In this document: one piece after another, positions 52,776 through 60,783 of the stretch
How the letters are laid out: every line of letters begins with the position of its first letter
Numbering within the stretch: position 1 is the stretch's first letter
Assembly (NCBI RefSeq): GCF_000429005.1
Contig: NZ_AUBA01000006.1
Location: 62,001 to 126,000 of the forward strand
From: Novosphingobium acidiphilum DSM 19966
Lineage (GTDB): Bacteria; Pseudomonadota; Alphaproteobacteria; Sphingomonadales; Sphingomonadaceae
Direction of reading: 5' to 3'
DNA length: 64,000 bases
Made by a program: the position numbers and the translations under genes
The notes under the pieces: generated by a model
What the model was told of the DNA's origin: nothing
The model's database searches: none
The model's input: the letters and a program-made list of their open reading frames with translations, nothing else

Positions 52776-54098
52776 ATGAACGGCAGCCTGGTACGGGGCG
52801 TGTTTGTGGGCGGGCTGTCGGGTCTGCTGTTCGGGTTTGATACCGCCGTCATCGCCGGCACCACGCATGGTCTGGCCCAGACCTTTGCGCTGACCCCGGC
52901 GGTGCTGGGGCTGACCGTGTCGAGCGCATTGTGGGGCACACTGGTCGGGGCGTTTGCCGCAGGGGTGCCCGGCGATGCGTTTGGCGCCCGCAATTGCCTG
53001 CGCGCCATTGCGCTGATGTACGTGCTGTCGGGCATCGGCTGCTTTTTCGCGCCCAACCTGGCCACGCTGATTGCCGCGCGCGTGCTGGCGGGGTTGGCGG
53101 TGGGGGCATCGTCGGTGCTGGCGCCGACCTACCTGGCCGAAATCGCCCCGGCGCGGGCGCGCGGCGCGATGGTCGGGGTGTTTCAGCTGAACATTGTCGC
53201 AGGCATTCTGGTTGCCTATCTCAGCAATTACGCGATCGGGCTGATGGATCTGGGTGCGCAGGAATGGCGCTGGAAATTCGGCGTGACGGCGGCCCCTTCG
53301 CTGGTGCTGGCGGCGCTGCTGTTTGCCATTCCCAACAGCCCGCGCTGGCTGGCGGTCAAGGGCCGGCTTGACGAGGCGCGCGCCGTGCTGTCGCGCACCG
53401 GGCATGGCGATATCGCGGCCGAATTGGCCAGCTATGCCCGCGACACCGTGGCGCACGCAGGACGGCGCGTGCGCCTGTCGTGGGCAGAGCATGCACGGCC
53501 GATGACGCTGGCGGTGCTGATCGCATTTTTCAACCAGATGTCGGGGATCAACGCGATCCTCTATTACCTTAACGACATCTTTGCCGCCGCCGGGTTCGGC
53601 AAAGTGTCGTCCGATTTGCAGTCGGTGATCATCGGCGCAACCAATCTGGTATTCACGCTGCTGGCGCTGAGCGTGATCGACCGGATCGGGCGCAAGACCC
53701 TGTTGCTGGTCGGTTCGGTCGGCCTGATCATCAGCCTGTCGGGTGTGGCCCTGGTCCAGCTCAGCGGCGCGCACCAGGCGTTGTTGCTGCCGCTGTTGAT
53801 CGCGTTCATCGCCGCGTTCGCGTTTTCGCAAGGCGCGGTGATCTGGGTCTATATCGCCGAAGTCTTTCCAACCGCGGTGCGCGCGCGGGGGCAGGGGCTG
53901 GGCAGTTCGACGCATTGGCTGATGGATGCGTTGATCGCCACCGCGTTTCCGGTGATCGCCGCCAGTTCAAAGGGCCTGCCGTTTGTGGTGTTTGCGCTGG
54001 CGATGGTGGTGCAACTGGTGGTGGTGTGGAAAGTCTTTCCCGAAACCAGGGGGATCGCGCTTGAGGACATGGCCGCCTCGATCGGGCACAAGGCATGA
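52776..54098 (+). CDS. MFS sugar transporter (SP family), likely for fructose or fructo-oligosaccharides
   Basis: This ~440-aa protein with 12 helices has the sugar-porter signatures: GLLFGFDTAVIAG in helix 1, PTYLAEIAPARARGAMV after helix 4, NSPRWLAVKGRLDEA in the central loop, FFNQMSGINAILYY in helix 7 and WVYIAEVFPTAVRARGQG, ending PETRGIALEDM. Its stop overlaps the start of the GH32 gene by 4 nt (ATGA), so the two form a fructan or sucrose uptake unit. The start is uncertain: the ATG nine bases after GGGGGA is preferred, with others 9 and 33 bases earlier. Confidence 0.92.
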   Translation: MNGSLVRGVFVGGLSGLLFGFDTAVIAGTTHGLAQTFALTPAVLGLTVSSALWGTLVGAFAAGVPGDAFGARNCLRAIALMYVLSGIGCFFAPNLATLIAARVLAGLAVGASSVLAPTYLAEIAPARARGAMVGVFQLNIVAGILVAYLSNYAIGLMDLGAQEWRWKFGVTAAPSLVLAALLFAIPNSPRWLAVKGRLDEARAVLSRTGHGDIAAELASYARDTVAHAGRRVRLSWAEHARPMTLAVLIAFFNQMSGINAILYYLNDIFAAAGFGKVSSDLQSVIIGATNLVFTLLALSVIDRIGRKTLLLVGSVGLIISLSGVALVQLSGAHQALLLPLLIAFIAAFAFSQGAVIWVYIAEVFPTAVRARGQGLGSSTHWLMDALIATAFPVIAASSKGLPFVVFALAMVVQLVVVWKVFPETRGIALEDMAASIGHKA

Positions 54099-55699
54099 CC
54101 AGGCGCGGTCGCCGGGCGCTTCTGGCGATGGCAGCACTTGTGACCCATGGCGTGCAGGCACAGACGCCGGCACAGCCCGCGCGGCGCGACGATGATCCCT
54201 GGCGCCCGGCCTGGCACTTTACCCCGCCCGCGCACTGGATGAACGATCCCAACGGTCTGGTGTTCTATCGCGGGGTCTATCACCTGTTCTATCAATACCA
54301 TCCCGGCGGCACGGTGTGGGGGCCGATGCACTGGGGCCATGCGGTCAGCAGCGATCTGGTGCATTGGCACGACCGCCCGATCGCGCTGGCGCCCGATGAA
54401 CACGGCACGATCTTCAGCGGCAGCGCGGTGGTCGACTGGCACAACACCAGCGGTTTTTCGCACGACGGCACCCCGCCGTTGCTGGCGATCTTTACCTATC
54501 ACGACGAAGCTGCGCGCAAGGCGGGCCTGCCGCCGCAAAGCCAGGGGCTGGCCTACAGCCTGGACGCAGGCGAAACCTGGACCAAATATGCCGGCAATCC
54601 CGTGTTGCGCCCTGATGCCGGACAGCCGGATTTTCGTGATCCCAAAGTGTTCTGGTTTGCACCCGGCCAAAGCTGGATCATGGCACTGGCGGTGGGTGAT
54701 CACACTGAATTCTTCGGTTCGCCCGATTTTCGCCAGTGGCACCGGCTGAGCGGGTTTGGTGCCGGCGTTGGGGCGCATGGCGGTGTGTGGGAATGCCCCG
54801 ATCTGATGCCGATCCGCGTGGCGGGAACCCGGCAGACAAAATGGGTGCTGATCCAGAGCATCAATCCGGGCGGCCCGAACGGCGGGTCGGCCACGCAGTA
54901 TTTCGTGGGCGATTTTGATGGCCACAGCTTCACGCTCGATCCCGCATTTGCCCGAGGCCTGGCGCGGCACGGGCCACGCTGGCTCGATTGGGGCCGCGAC
55001 AATTACGCAGGCGTGGCCTGGTCGGATTTACCGCCGGGGGCGCGTCACCCGATCATGATCGGATGGATGAACAACTGGGATTACGGCGACAAGACCCCCA
55101 CGGGCGCGCTTTCCACCGGCAACTGGCGCAGCGCGATGACATTTCCGCGCGAACTGTCGCTGCACCGGTCGCGCGACGGGGGCTATGCCTTGCGCCAGAT
55201 GCCGGTGCGCACGTGGCAGACGCTGGCCGGGCCGGCGGTGGCGATGCGCGCAACCATGGTCTCGGGGACTGTCGAGGTGCCGCTGCCCGATCAGGCGGTG
55301 GCGCAATCGCTGGTAACGCTGGCCTTCGATGTGCCCGGGGGGCGGACACGCGTCGGCATCGAACTGTCAAACAGTCTGGGCGATATCTACCGGTTTCACT
55401 ATGACGCGGCCACCCGGCGTTTTTCCAGCGATCGCACCGCATCGGGCGTGGTCGATTTTTCGCCCAAATTCGCCTCGGTCGATCACGCACCGCGGCTGGC
55501 CTCAGGCAAGACCCTGACGATGACATTCGCGATCGATCGCAGCAGTATCGAGGCGTTCTGCGATCGCGGCGCGACCGTGATGACGACGGCGGTGTTTCCG
55601 CGTGCACCGTATACACGTCTGCGGCTGTTTGCCGAACAGGGCCACGCGCGGCTGGTATCGCTGCGGGCGACACCGTTGGCCGGTGCCGCGCGCAATTAG
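54095..55699 (+). CDS. GH32 fructosidase (levanase/inulinase/invertase type), exported
   Basis: This 534-aa protein has a signal peptide (LLAMAALVTHGVQA). The five-bladed propeller carries the GH32 triad: WMNDPNG (nucleophile Asp), FRDPKVFW (RDP stabiliser) and WECPDL (acid/base Glu in the EC motif). Residues ~390-534 form the C-terminal beta sandwich. It releases fructose from fructans or sucrose outside the membrane, feeding the coupled MFS transporter. Its stop codon overlaps the stop of the convergent DoxX gene. Confidence 0.95.
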   Translation: MTRRGRRALLAMAALVTHGVQAQTPAQPARRDDDPWRPAWHFTPPAHWMNDPNGLVFYRGVYHLFYQYHPGGTVWGPMHWGHAVSSDLVHWHDRPIALAPDEHGTIFSGSAVVDWHNTSGFSHDGTPPLLAIFTYHDEAARKAGLPPQSQGLAYSLDAGETWTKYAGNPVLRPDAGQPDFRDPKVFWFAPGQSWIMALAVGDHTEFFGSPDFRQWHRLSGFGAGVGAHGGVWECPDLMPIRVAGTRQTKWVLIQSINPGGPNGGSATQYFVGDFDGHSFTLDPAFARGLARHGPRWLDWGRDNYAGVAWSDLPPGARHPIMIGWMNNWDYGDKTPTGALSTGNWRSAMTFPRELSLHRSRDGGYALRQMPVRTWQTLAGPAVAMRATMVSGTVEVPLPDQAVAQSLVTLAFDVPGGRTRVGIELSNSLGDIYRFHYDAATRRFSSDRTASGVVDFSPKFASVDHAPRLASGKTLTMTFAIDRSSIEAFCDRGATVMTTAVFPRAPYTRLRLFAEQGHARLVSLRATPLAGAARN

Positions 55700-56133
55700 G
55701 CCGATCTGCCCATGACCCAACGGTCCAGCGACCACCGTCCGGAACCGCGCGCCACGATGGTCAGCAGCAGGCCCAGCCACAGGCTGTGTTCGGTCCACCA
55801 GGCATCGGGATAGATGAACAGCTGGATCACCAGCGTCATCGCGGTCATCCCCAGCGCGGCAAACCGCCCGAACAGTCCCAGCACCAGCAGAACCGGCAAG
55901 AGGTGCTCCATGGCCATTGTCACAGGTGCCACGATCCCAGGAAAGGGCGTGTGAAATTCATCGCGGAACAGATCGACCTGCCCGTCTTTCAGGCCGAACC
56001 ATGTGCCATCTGCGCGGCGGGTTTCGCCGGCGGCCCAGAACACGTGTGCGGCAACTATGCGCACGAACAGCAGCAGTGCCGCTTCGGGAATTTTTGCGAA
56101 CAGGCCGTTTACGGTCCGGATCAGGGCGATCAT
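55696..56133 (-). CDS. DoxX-family membrane protein (BufD-like position)
   Basis: This 145-aa protein has four transmembrane helices (ALLLFVRIVAAHVFWAAGET, PVTMAMEHLLPVLLVLGLFG, ALGMTAMTLVIQLFIYPDAW and SLWLGLLLTIVARG) and the FHTPFPGIVAP loop seen in DoxX proteins next to DUF2282 genes. AGGAC lies before the ATG. It is encoded on the same strand 137 nt after the DUF2282 protein. In bufferin operons a DoxX protein accompanies the precursor and its modifying enzymes, but the enzymes are absent here. Confidence 0.88.
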   Translation of the reverse strand: MIALIRTVNGLFAKIPEAALLLFVRIVAAHVFWAAGETRRADGTWFGLKDGQVDLFRDEFHTPFPGIVAPVTMAMEHLLPVLLVLGLFGRFAALGMTAMTLVIQLFIYPDAWWTEHSLWLGLLLTIVARGSGRWSLDRWVMGRSA

Positions 56134-56244
56134 GCTGCAGTCCTTCTGGTCAGGAGCCTGGTCGTGCCGCACCGGCGCGCGCGTTGACCCATCCGGGATG
56201 GCCGGATGCGATGCGCAGCGACAGGTGCGGGACCCAGGTGGGCG

Positions 56245-56263
56245 GGGCGGGGCTGGCCCGCCC
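56245..56263. other. GC-rich hairpin between the DUF2282 and DoxX genes
   Basis: A 7-bp stem (GGGCGGG and CCCGCCC) encloses a 5-nt loop, beginning 8 nt after the DUF2282 stop on the minus strand. There is no T-run, so it may be a partial terminator or mRNA stabiliser giving more precursor than DoxX message. Confidence 0.45.
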
Positions 56264-56270
56264 TATTTGA

Positions 56271-56549
56271 TCAGCCCTTTTTGACCGGCGCGGCGTTGCC
56301 GGTGTGTTCGGCCAGCGTGCCGCCCATGGCGGTGCACGTGCCGGCCTTGACGAATTTCCAGGCATTGCCCTGGTAATTCACGGTCGATGTGCCGGCGCAG
56401 CTGGTGCCGGCACCGGCCTTGCAATCGTTCTTTCCGGCCATGGCGACGCCATAGCATTTTTCCCGGCTGGGCGTTTCCGCATGGGCCGCGGTGGCGGCAA
56501 CTGTCGCGGCAAGGGCAGCGGCCAGCGCCGCAATCGTGGTGGTGTTCAT
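56271..56549 (-). CDS. DUF2282 bufferin-like precursor peptide
   Basis: This 92-aa protein has a signal peptide (IAALAAALAATVAATAAHA). The mature part carries the four-Cys DUF2282 pattern: Cys32 in REKCYG, Cys43 in KNDCKAG, Cys51 in TSCAGTS and Cys72 in AGTCTAMGG. DUF2282 proteins are precursors of bufferins, copper-binding peptides whose cysteines are modified by a DUF692 (MNIO) enzyme with a DUF2063-type helper. Neither enzyme gene is in this window; only a DoxX gene follows. It may be modified by distant enzymes or act unmodified in metal handling. Confidence 0.88.
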   Translation of the reverse strand: MNTTTIAALAAALAATVAATAAHAETPSREKCYGVAMAGKNDCKAGAGTSCAGTSTVNYQGNAWKFVKAGTCTAMGGTLAEHTGNAAPVKKG

Positions 56550-56680
56550 CGGCTGTTCCTTTTTCGGCTGAACGGATGTGGTCCGCGCATCGGCCACGTC
56601 ACCATTTCGCACGCGCGGCCCGGCCGGTTACGGCAAGGACCGGTTTTTTTGTGCGCGCCGGGCAGGTGACCGAAAAATTC

Positions 56681-56696
56681 GACATCGCACGATGTC
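56681..56696. promoter_or_regulatory. Dyad GACATCG-CA-CGATGTC
   Basis: Perfect 7-bp arms are spaced by 2 bp, 132 bp upstream of the DUF2282 start. It is a candidate operator, possibly for a metal- or redox-responsive regulator; the protein is not identifiable. Confidence 0.4.
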
Positions 56697-56779
56697 AATG
56701 TGCCCGTTAAGTCCATTCCCTGATCGGGTTGCGTTCCGGTATTCGGTCAGCCGCGAATAACGCCACCGATCCTGCGGTC

Positions 56780-56792
56780 TGACACGGTGTCA
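56780..56792. promoter_or_regulatory. Dyad TGACAC-G-GTGTCA
   Basis: Perfect 6-bp arms surround one base, in the cytochrome c promoter region 148 bp before its start. The TGAC/GTCA half-sites resemble sites of several HTH dimers; no assignment is possible. Confidence 0.4.
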
Positions 56793-56939
56793 GCCGCCGC
56801 GCGAAGCGGGCGGCACGATTGCAAACGCCTGCCGCCCACCGGACAAAGTGGATGAAATGGACGTAAACACTATTGGACAAATGGATATCTCAGCGTGATA
56901 ACGTGCGCGCGGGACGAGGCCGTAAGTGGAGAGAACGAG

Positions 56940-57476
56940 ATGACGCAATCAGGATCGAAGATTCGGTTTGGTGGATTGATGTTGTGCATGGCAGTGCCGG
57001 GGCTGATGCTCGCGGCATGCTCGAAAAAGAATGACGCGGATACGACCGCCGACAGCGCACCAGCCGCGGCGACGACACCTGCGGACAGCGCTGCAGCCCC
57101 TGCGGCGCCTGCAGCAAAGGTGGCAGCCGACAACACCGACACCATCACCGGCGTAAAGCTGGCCAGCTACACCGGCGATGCCGATAAGGGCAAGGCGGCG
57201 TTCGTCACCTGCACCACGTGCCATGCCATCGAAGCCGGCGTGAACAAGATCGGCCCGTCGTTGCACGGTGTCGTCGGCCGTGCCGCGGGTTCGATCCCGG
57301 GGTATACCTATTCGGCTGCGAACAAGGGCAGCGGCATCACGTGGACTCCGGAAAAGCTGTTCCAGTATCTGGAAAATCCGCAGCGCGTCGTGCCCGGCAC
57401 CAAGATGAGCTTCCCCGGTTGGAGCGATCCGCAAAAGCGCGCCGACGTGATCGCGTATCTCAAGGCCAACAGCTGA
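56940..57476 (+). CDS. Class I cytochrome c lipoprotein
   Basis: This 178-aa protein has a lipoprotein signal (GLMLAAC, Cys ~31), then a ~45-residue flexible linker rich in Ala, Pro, Thr and Asp. The haem domain has CTTCH and the axial Met region GTKMSFPGW, with IGPSLHGVVGRAAG and YLENPQRVVPGTK as in cytochromes c2 and mitochondrial-type cytochrome c. The membrane tether plus linker suit electron transfer between fixed complexes. Given the photosynthesis genes 0.3 kb away, it could donate electrons to the reaction centre, but respiratory use is equally possible. GGAG precedes the chosen start. Confidence 0.93.
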   Translation: MTQSGSKIRFGGLMLCMAVPGLMLAACSKKNDADTTADSAPAAATTPADSAAAPAAPAAKVAADNTDTITGVKLASYTGDADKGKAAFVTCTTCHAIEAGVNKIGPSLHGVVGRAAGSIPGYTYSAANKGSGITWTPEKLFQYLENPQRVVPGTKMSFPGWSDPQKRADVIAYLKANS

Positions 57477-57501
57477 TCGTTTGACGTATCGGTACGGTTG
57501 A

Positions 57502-57540
57502 ACGGCCCGGCAGCGCTCAGCGCTGCCGGGCCGTGTTTTT
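57502..57540 (+). terminator. Strong terminator after the cytochrome c gene
   Basis: A 16-bp near-perfect stem (from ACGGCCCGGCAGCGCT) with a 1-nt apex, so really ~14 bp with a tiny loop, is followed by GTTTTT on the plus strand. The stop codon of the opposite-strand membrane protein lies inside the hairpin. Confidence 0.92.
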
Positions 57541-57792
57541 GGTGGCAGAGCGCCGTGCCAGATCGGCCAGGTTGACCGGAAACGACGCCAGCAGCAGCAC
57601 CGCGATCCAGCGCCAGTCAAGCCCGATCAGCGCCGCGCGCAGCGCCAGCAGCATCAGCACACCGGGTGTCAGGCACAGCAGCGCATCGTACAGCCGCCAT
57701 CGCGCGCGCGTGACCAGCACGATCAACTCGCACGCGATCACCAGCAGCACAACATCGACCGCATGGCCGCTGGCAAACAGCCAGATCATCAT
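57517..57792 (-). CDS. Small membrane protein after tspO
   Basis: This 91-aa protein has three hydrophobic helices (WLFASGHAVDVVLLVIACEL, YDALLCLTPGVLMLLALRAA and WRWIAVLLLASFPVNLADLA) and a basic tail. It starts 5 nt after the tspO stop, so it is co-transcribed at the end of the photosynthesis operon. I do not recognise a characterised family. Position suggests a role linked to pigment or light-harvesting assembly; that is only inference. Confidence 0.75.
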   Translation of the reverse strand: MMIWLFASGHAVDVVLLVIACELIVLVTRARWRLYDALLCLTPGVLMLLALRAALIGLDWRWIAVLLLASFPVNLADLARRSATKNTARQR

Positions 57793-57797
57793 CGGGT

Positions 57798-58280
57798 TCA
57801 GGCGAAAGGTCCGTTCAGATGGACGATCGTCATGTTGAGATATCCGGCAAACGTCACCCACAGCAGATAAGGCACCAGCATCACCGCCCCGCTCATCGAA
57901 CGACGCCAGATCACCAGTATCAGTGCCAGCACCGACAGCCACAGGCCCAGCGCCTCGATCACGGCCCAATCGGGCCGGTGCAGGCGAAAGAACAGCAGGC
58001 TCCACACGATATTCAAAAAGCCGTTGAGCGCAAACAACCCCAACAGCCATTCGCGTTCGCGCGCATTGGGCATGGCGAGCCATCCATTGACCCCCGCCAG
58101 CGCGGTAAAGGCATAGATCGCCATCCAGGCCATGCCATATGTCGCATCGGGCGGCGCCCAGCGCGGCTGGGCCAGTCCATGATACCATGGTCCGATGTCG
58201 GTGATCGTGGCCCCCATCACCGCCACGGCAATGGCCAGGATCGACGCGATCACGATGGGAAACAGCCAGGCGCGGCTCAT
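57798..58280 (-). CDS. tspO: TspO/MBR family tryptophan-rich sensory protein
   Basis: This 160-aa protein has five helices and the TspO pattern of tryptophans: ITDIGPWYHGLAQPRWAPPD, YGMAWMAIYAFTALAG, NGFLNIVWSLLFFRLHRPDW and VPYLLWVTFAGYLNMTI. TspO binds porphyrins, and in Rhodobacter it acts as a redox and tetrapyrrole-related negative modulator of photosynthesis genes. Its start overlaps the bchP stop by 4 nt, tying it to bacteriochlorophyll synthesis. Confidence 0.95.
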   Translation of the reverse strand: MSRAWLFPIVIASILAIAVAVMGATITDIGPWYHGLAQPRWAPPDATYGMAWMAIYAFTALAGVNGWLAMPNAREREWLLGLFALNGFLNIVWSLLFFRLHRPDWAVIEALGLWLSVLALILVIWRRSMSGAVMLVPYLLWVTFAGYLNMTIVHLNGPFA

Positions 58281-59479
58281 CGGGTGGCCCCTGCAGTTTG
58301 CAGCAAGTAACGCATATCCTTCATGAAAATACGTAGATAGGCCAAGGGATTGGCATAGACGAGTTGCTTGTTCATATAGGCCGGCCACAGCATCCGTTGC
58401 ACATCGCGATCATCGCACATGGTCACAAACCGTTCGCGGCGGCGATCGTTGTGGTACCAGAAATACTGCATGATCCCCAAAATCCAGAACACCTGTCCAT
58501 GCGCGCGCATGAACCGTTTGCGTGCCTGCGCCAGCGCGCGCGGCTTGCCCGTCACCAGAAACAGATCCACGGCGCGCGCCGATTCCTGCCCGGCCACCAT
58601 TGCATAATAGATGCCTTCGCCCGAGGCCGGCGCAACCACCCCTGCGGCATCGCCTGTCACCAGCACATCGCGGCCATTGTCCCATTTGCGCAAAGGACGC
58701 AGCGGGATCGGTGCGCCTTCGGACCGGATCGTTTCGCACCCGGCCAGATGGTTGCGGCTGCGCAGCCGGGCAACCGCTTCGCGCAGGCCAAATCCCTTGA
58801 CCGCACTGCCCACCCCGACGCTGGCGGTATCGCCATGGGGAAACACCCAGGCATAAAAATCGGGCGACAGCGCCGCCTGATAGAACACGTCGCACCGGCG
58901 CCGGTCGAACGCGGCATCGTCTGCCACAGGGGACCGGATCACTTCGTGATAGGCAAACACACAAGGCATGCGGTCGGCACCCGCGATCGTGCCGCGCGCC
59001 ACGCGCGACCGCGCGCCGTCGGCGCCGATCACGCAGCGCGTGGCAATGCGGCGTTCCGCACCGTCGGCATGCGCGGTATAGACCACCACCGCGCCGCCAT
59101 CTGTATCACGTTCGATCCGGTCAAACCGGCCGGTGCGGCGTTCGGCCCCTGCCAGCGCCGCGCGTTCGCGCAACCATTCGTCAAACGTGTCGCGGTCGAC
59201 CATGCCGACGAAGCCGTCGCCGCCAAACCGGTCGACCGGCATGTCGACCATTGCGTCGGACGGTGCAATCATCCGTGCGGCGACCACGCGGCCCACGATC
59301 AGATGATCGGGAATGGCAAAATCGCGGATCAGCTTGGGCGGGATAGCACCGCCGCAGGGCTTGATCCGGCCTGCCCGATCCAGCAGCGCGACGCGGTGCC
59401 CGGCGCGGGCCAGATCGGTGGCGGCTGTCGCCCCCGAGGGGCCGCCGCCGACCACCACGCAGTCATAGATCGCGCTCAT
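58277..59479 (-). CDS. bchP: Geranylgeranyl reductase (bacteriochlorophyll synthesis)
   Basis: This 400-aa flavoprotein has the N-terminal FAD motif VVVGGGPSGATAATDLARAG. BchP/ChlP marks include DRAGRIKPCGGAIPPKLI, VIGADGARSRVAR, YAWVFPHGDTASVGVGS and VTGDAAGVVAPASGEGIYYAM, ending with YLRIFMKDMRYL. It reduces three double bonds of the geranylgeranyl tail to phytyl. The start overlaps the upstream PucC-family stop by 4 nt and its own stop overlaps tspO. Confidence 0.96.
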   Translation of the reverse strand: MSAIYDCVVVGGGPSGATAATDLARAGHRVALLDRAGRIKPCGGAIPPKLIRDFAIPDHLIVGRVVAARMIAPSDAMVDMPVDRFGGDGFVGMVDRDTFDEWLRERAALAGAERRTGRFDRIERDTDGGAVVVYTAHADGAERRIATRCVIGADGARSRVARGTIAGADRMPCVFAYHEVIRSPVADDAAFDRRRCDVFYQAALSPDFYAWVFPHGDTASVGVGSAVKGFGLREAVARLRSRNHLAGCETIRSEGAPIPLRPLRKWDNGRDVLVTGDAAGVVAPASGEGIYYAMVAGQESARAVDLFLVTGKPRALAQARKRFMRAHGQVFWILGIMQYFWYHNDRRRERFVTMCDDRDVQRMLWPAYMNKQLVYANPLAYLRIFMKDMRYLLQTAGATR

Positions 59480-60783
59480 GCCACCAGGCGCCGCGGCTGG
59501 GTGGTCTGCGCCGGTTGGCGCAAGGCCAGCGAACCGGCGATCAGGAACAGCACCGCCTGGATGCCGAACACGATCATGAACGTGCGCGGGGTCGATCCGA
59601 TCACCGCGCGGCCCAGATCGAGCCCGACCGCGCCACACAACCCGCCCAGCGCAAAGGCGATCGCCTGTGCGGCGCCCCACACACCCATGCGGATGCCTTC
59701 GCGATTTTTTCCATCGGCACCGGCCAGCCCCATCATCGTGCCGATTGCGGCCACGGCAAACACGCCGTTGCCCAGCCCCAGCGCCGCCACATTGGCGGCA
59801 AGGGGCCATCCGCGTCCCGCACTTGCGGCCATGACCAGCCCGGCCAGGGCCAGCGACGAGGCGGCGCACCCGACCACGATCCACAGCCGCATGCCCGCCA
59901 CGGTGCGTTTGCCGATAACACTGCCGCCGACGCCGACCACGATCATCCCGCCCAGCACCCCGCTGTGCAGCACGCCTGCCAATTGCGTCGACTGGCCGGG
60001 GGAATAGCCGAACAGCAGCCCGGCGAATGGTTCCAGGATCAGTTCCTGCATCGAATAGGCAAACATCGACAGGAACACGAACAGGGTAAAGCGGCGCGTA
60101 TCGTCATCCGCCATCATCGTGCGCAGCGCGACGCCAAACCCGGGGCGATGCACTGGTGTGGCGGTGTCACGGGTCAGCGCCGCCGGGCCTTCGACCCGCG
60201 CGACCCCCACCATGGCCAGGCAAAACGCCGCCGCCGCAATGCCGCACACGACCTGGGTCAACCGGTGCAGCGAAAACGGATCGATCAGCTTGCCGGCCAC
60301 GCCGGCGGTAATGACAATGCCCACGATCATCATGATCCACGTGATCGATGCCGCCGCCGCGCGCCGCGCGGGCGCAACCCGCGTGGCCAGCAGGGCCAGC
60401 AGCGACGTGCCCGCAGCGCCAACCCCTGCGCCGATCATCGAAAAGGCCGCGATCGCCAAGGCCAGGCCCCCGCCGGAATGCGCCGCCAGCAGGCCAAGGG
60501 CGGTGACCGACAGCATTGCCCCGGCGGCGAGCGTGGCCATCCCCAGCACGATCCAGGGCGTGCGACGCTGCCCGCGATCAGAGCCATGGCCCCAGACCGG
60601 GCGCGACAGTTGCACCGCGTAATGCCACGCCACAAGGCCCGCGGGCAGTGCGGCGGGCAGCGCATATTCAACCACCATCACCCGGTTGAGCAACGATGTG
60701 GCCAGCATCACGATCGATCCGATCGCCGATTGCACCAGGCCCAGCCGGACAATTCCGATCCAGCCGAGCGGCGCGCGTGTCAC
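59476..60783 (-). CDS. PucC/LhaA-family (Bch2-type) membrane protein
   Basis: This 435-aa protein has 12 transmembrane helices. PucC-family pieces include LLNRVMVVEYALPAALPAGLV, SRPVWGHGSDRGQRRTPWI, SMFAYSMQELILEPFAGLLF and NREGIRMGVWGAAQAIAFALGG. These proteins help insert bacteriochlorophyll or light-harvesting subunits. The position between bchG and bchP matches the bchG-orf428-bchP order in Rhodobacter. The start is a GTG overlapping the bchG stop by 4 nt. Confidence 0.93.
   Translation of the reverse strand: MTRAPLGWIGIVRLGLVQSAIGSIVMLATSLLNRVMVVEYALPAALPAGLVAWHYAVQLSRPVWGHGSDRGQRRTPWIVLGMATLAAGAMLSVTALGLLAAHSGGGLALAIAAFSMIGAGVGAAGTSLLALLATRVAPARRAAAASITWIMMIVGIVITAGVAGKLIDPFSLHRLTQVVCGIAAAAFCLAMVGVARVEGPAALTRDTATPVHRPGFGVALRTMMADDDTRRFTLFVFLSMFAYSMQELILEPFAGLLFGYSPGQSTQLAGVLHSGVLGGMIVVGVGGSVIGKRTVAGMRLWIVVGCAASSLALAGLVMAASAGRGWPLAANVAALGLGNGVFAVAAIGTMMGLAGADGKNREGIRMGVWGAAQAIAFALGGLCGAVGLDLGRAVIGSTPRTFMIVFGIQAVLFLIAGSLALRQPAQTTQPRRLVA

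Larger units (their letters stand above)
56550..56939. other. 390-bp divergent intergenic region with two dyads
   Basis: No gene is visible here. The region separates the leftward DUF2282 gene from the rightward cytochrome c gene. It holds two palindromic sites, listed separately, and a T-run (56644-56650) after a weak CCGG stem. Confidence 0.6.

Noticed and set aside
50744..52840. 698-codon plus-strand open frame opposite the second DUF885 gene
   Set aside because: The DUF885 protein has a Tat signal and a zinc motif; the plus frame has none and is a shadow.
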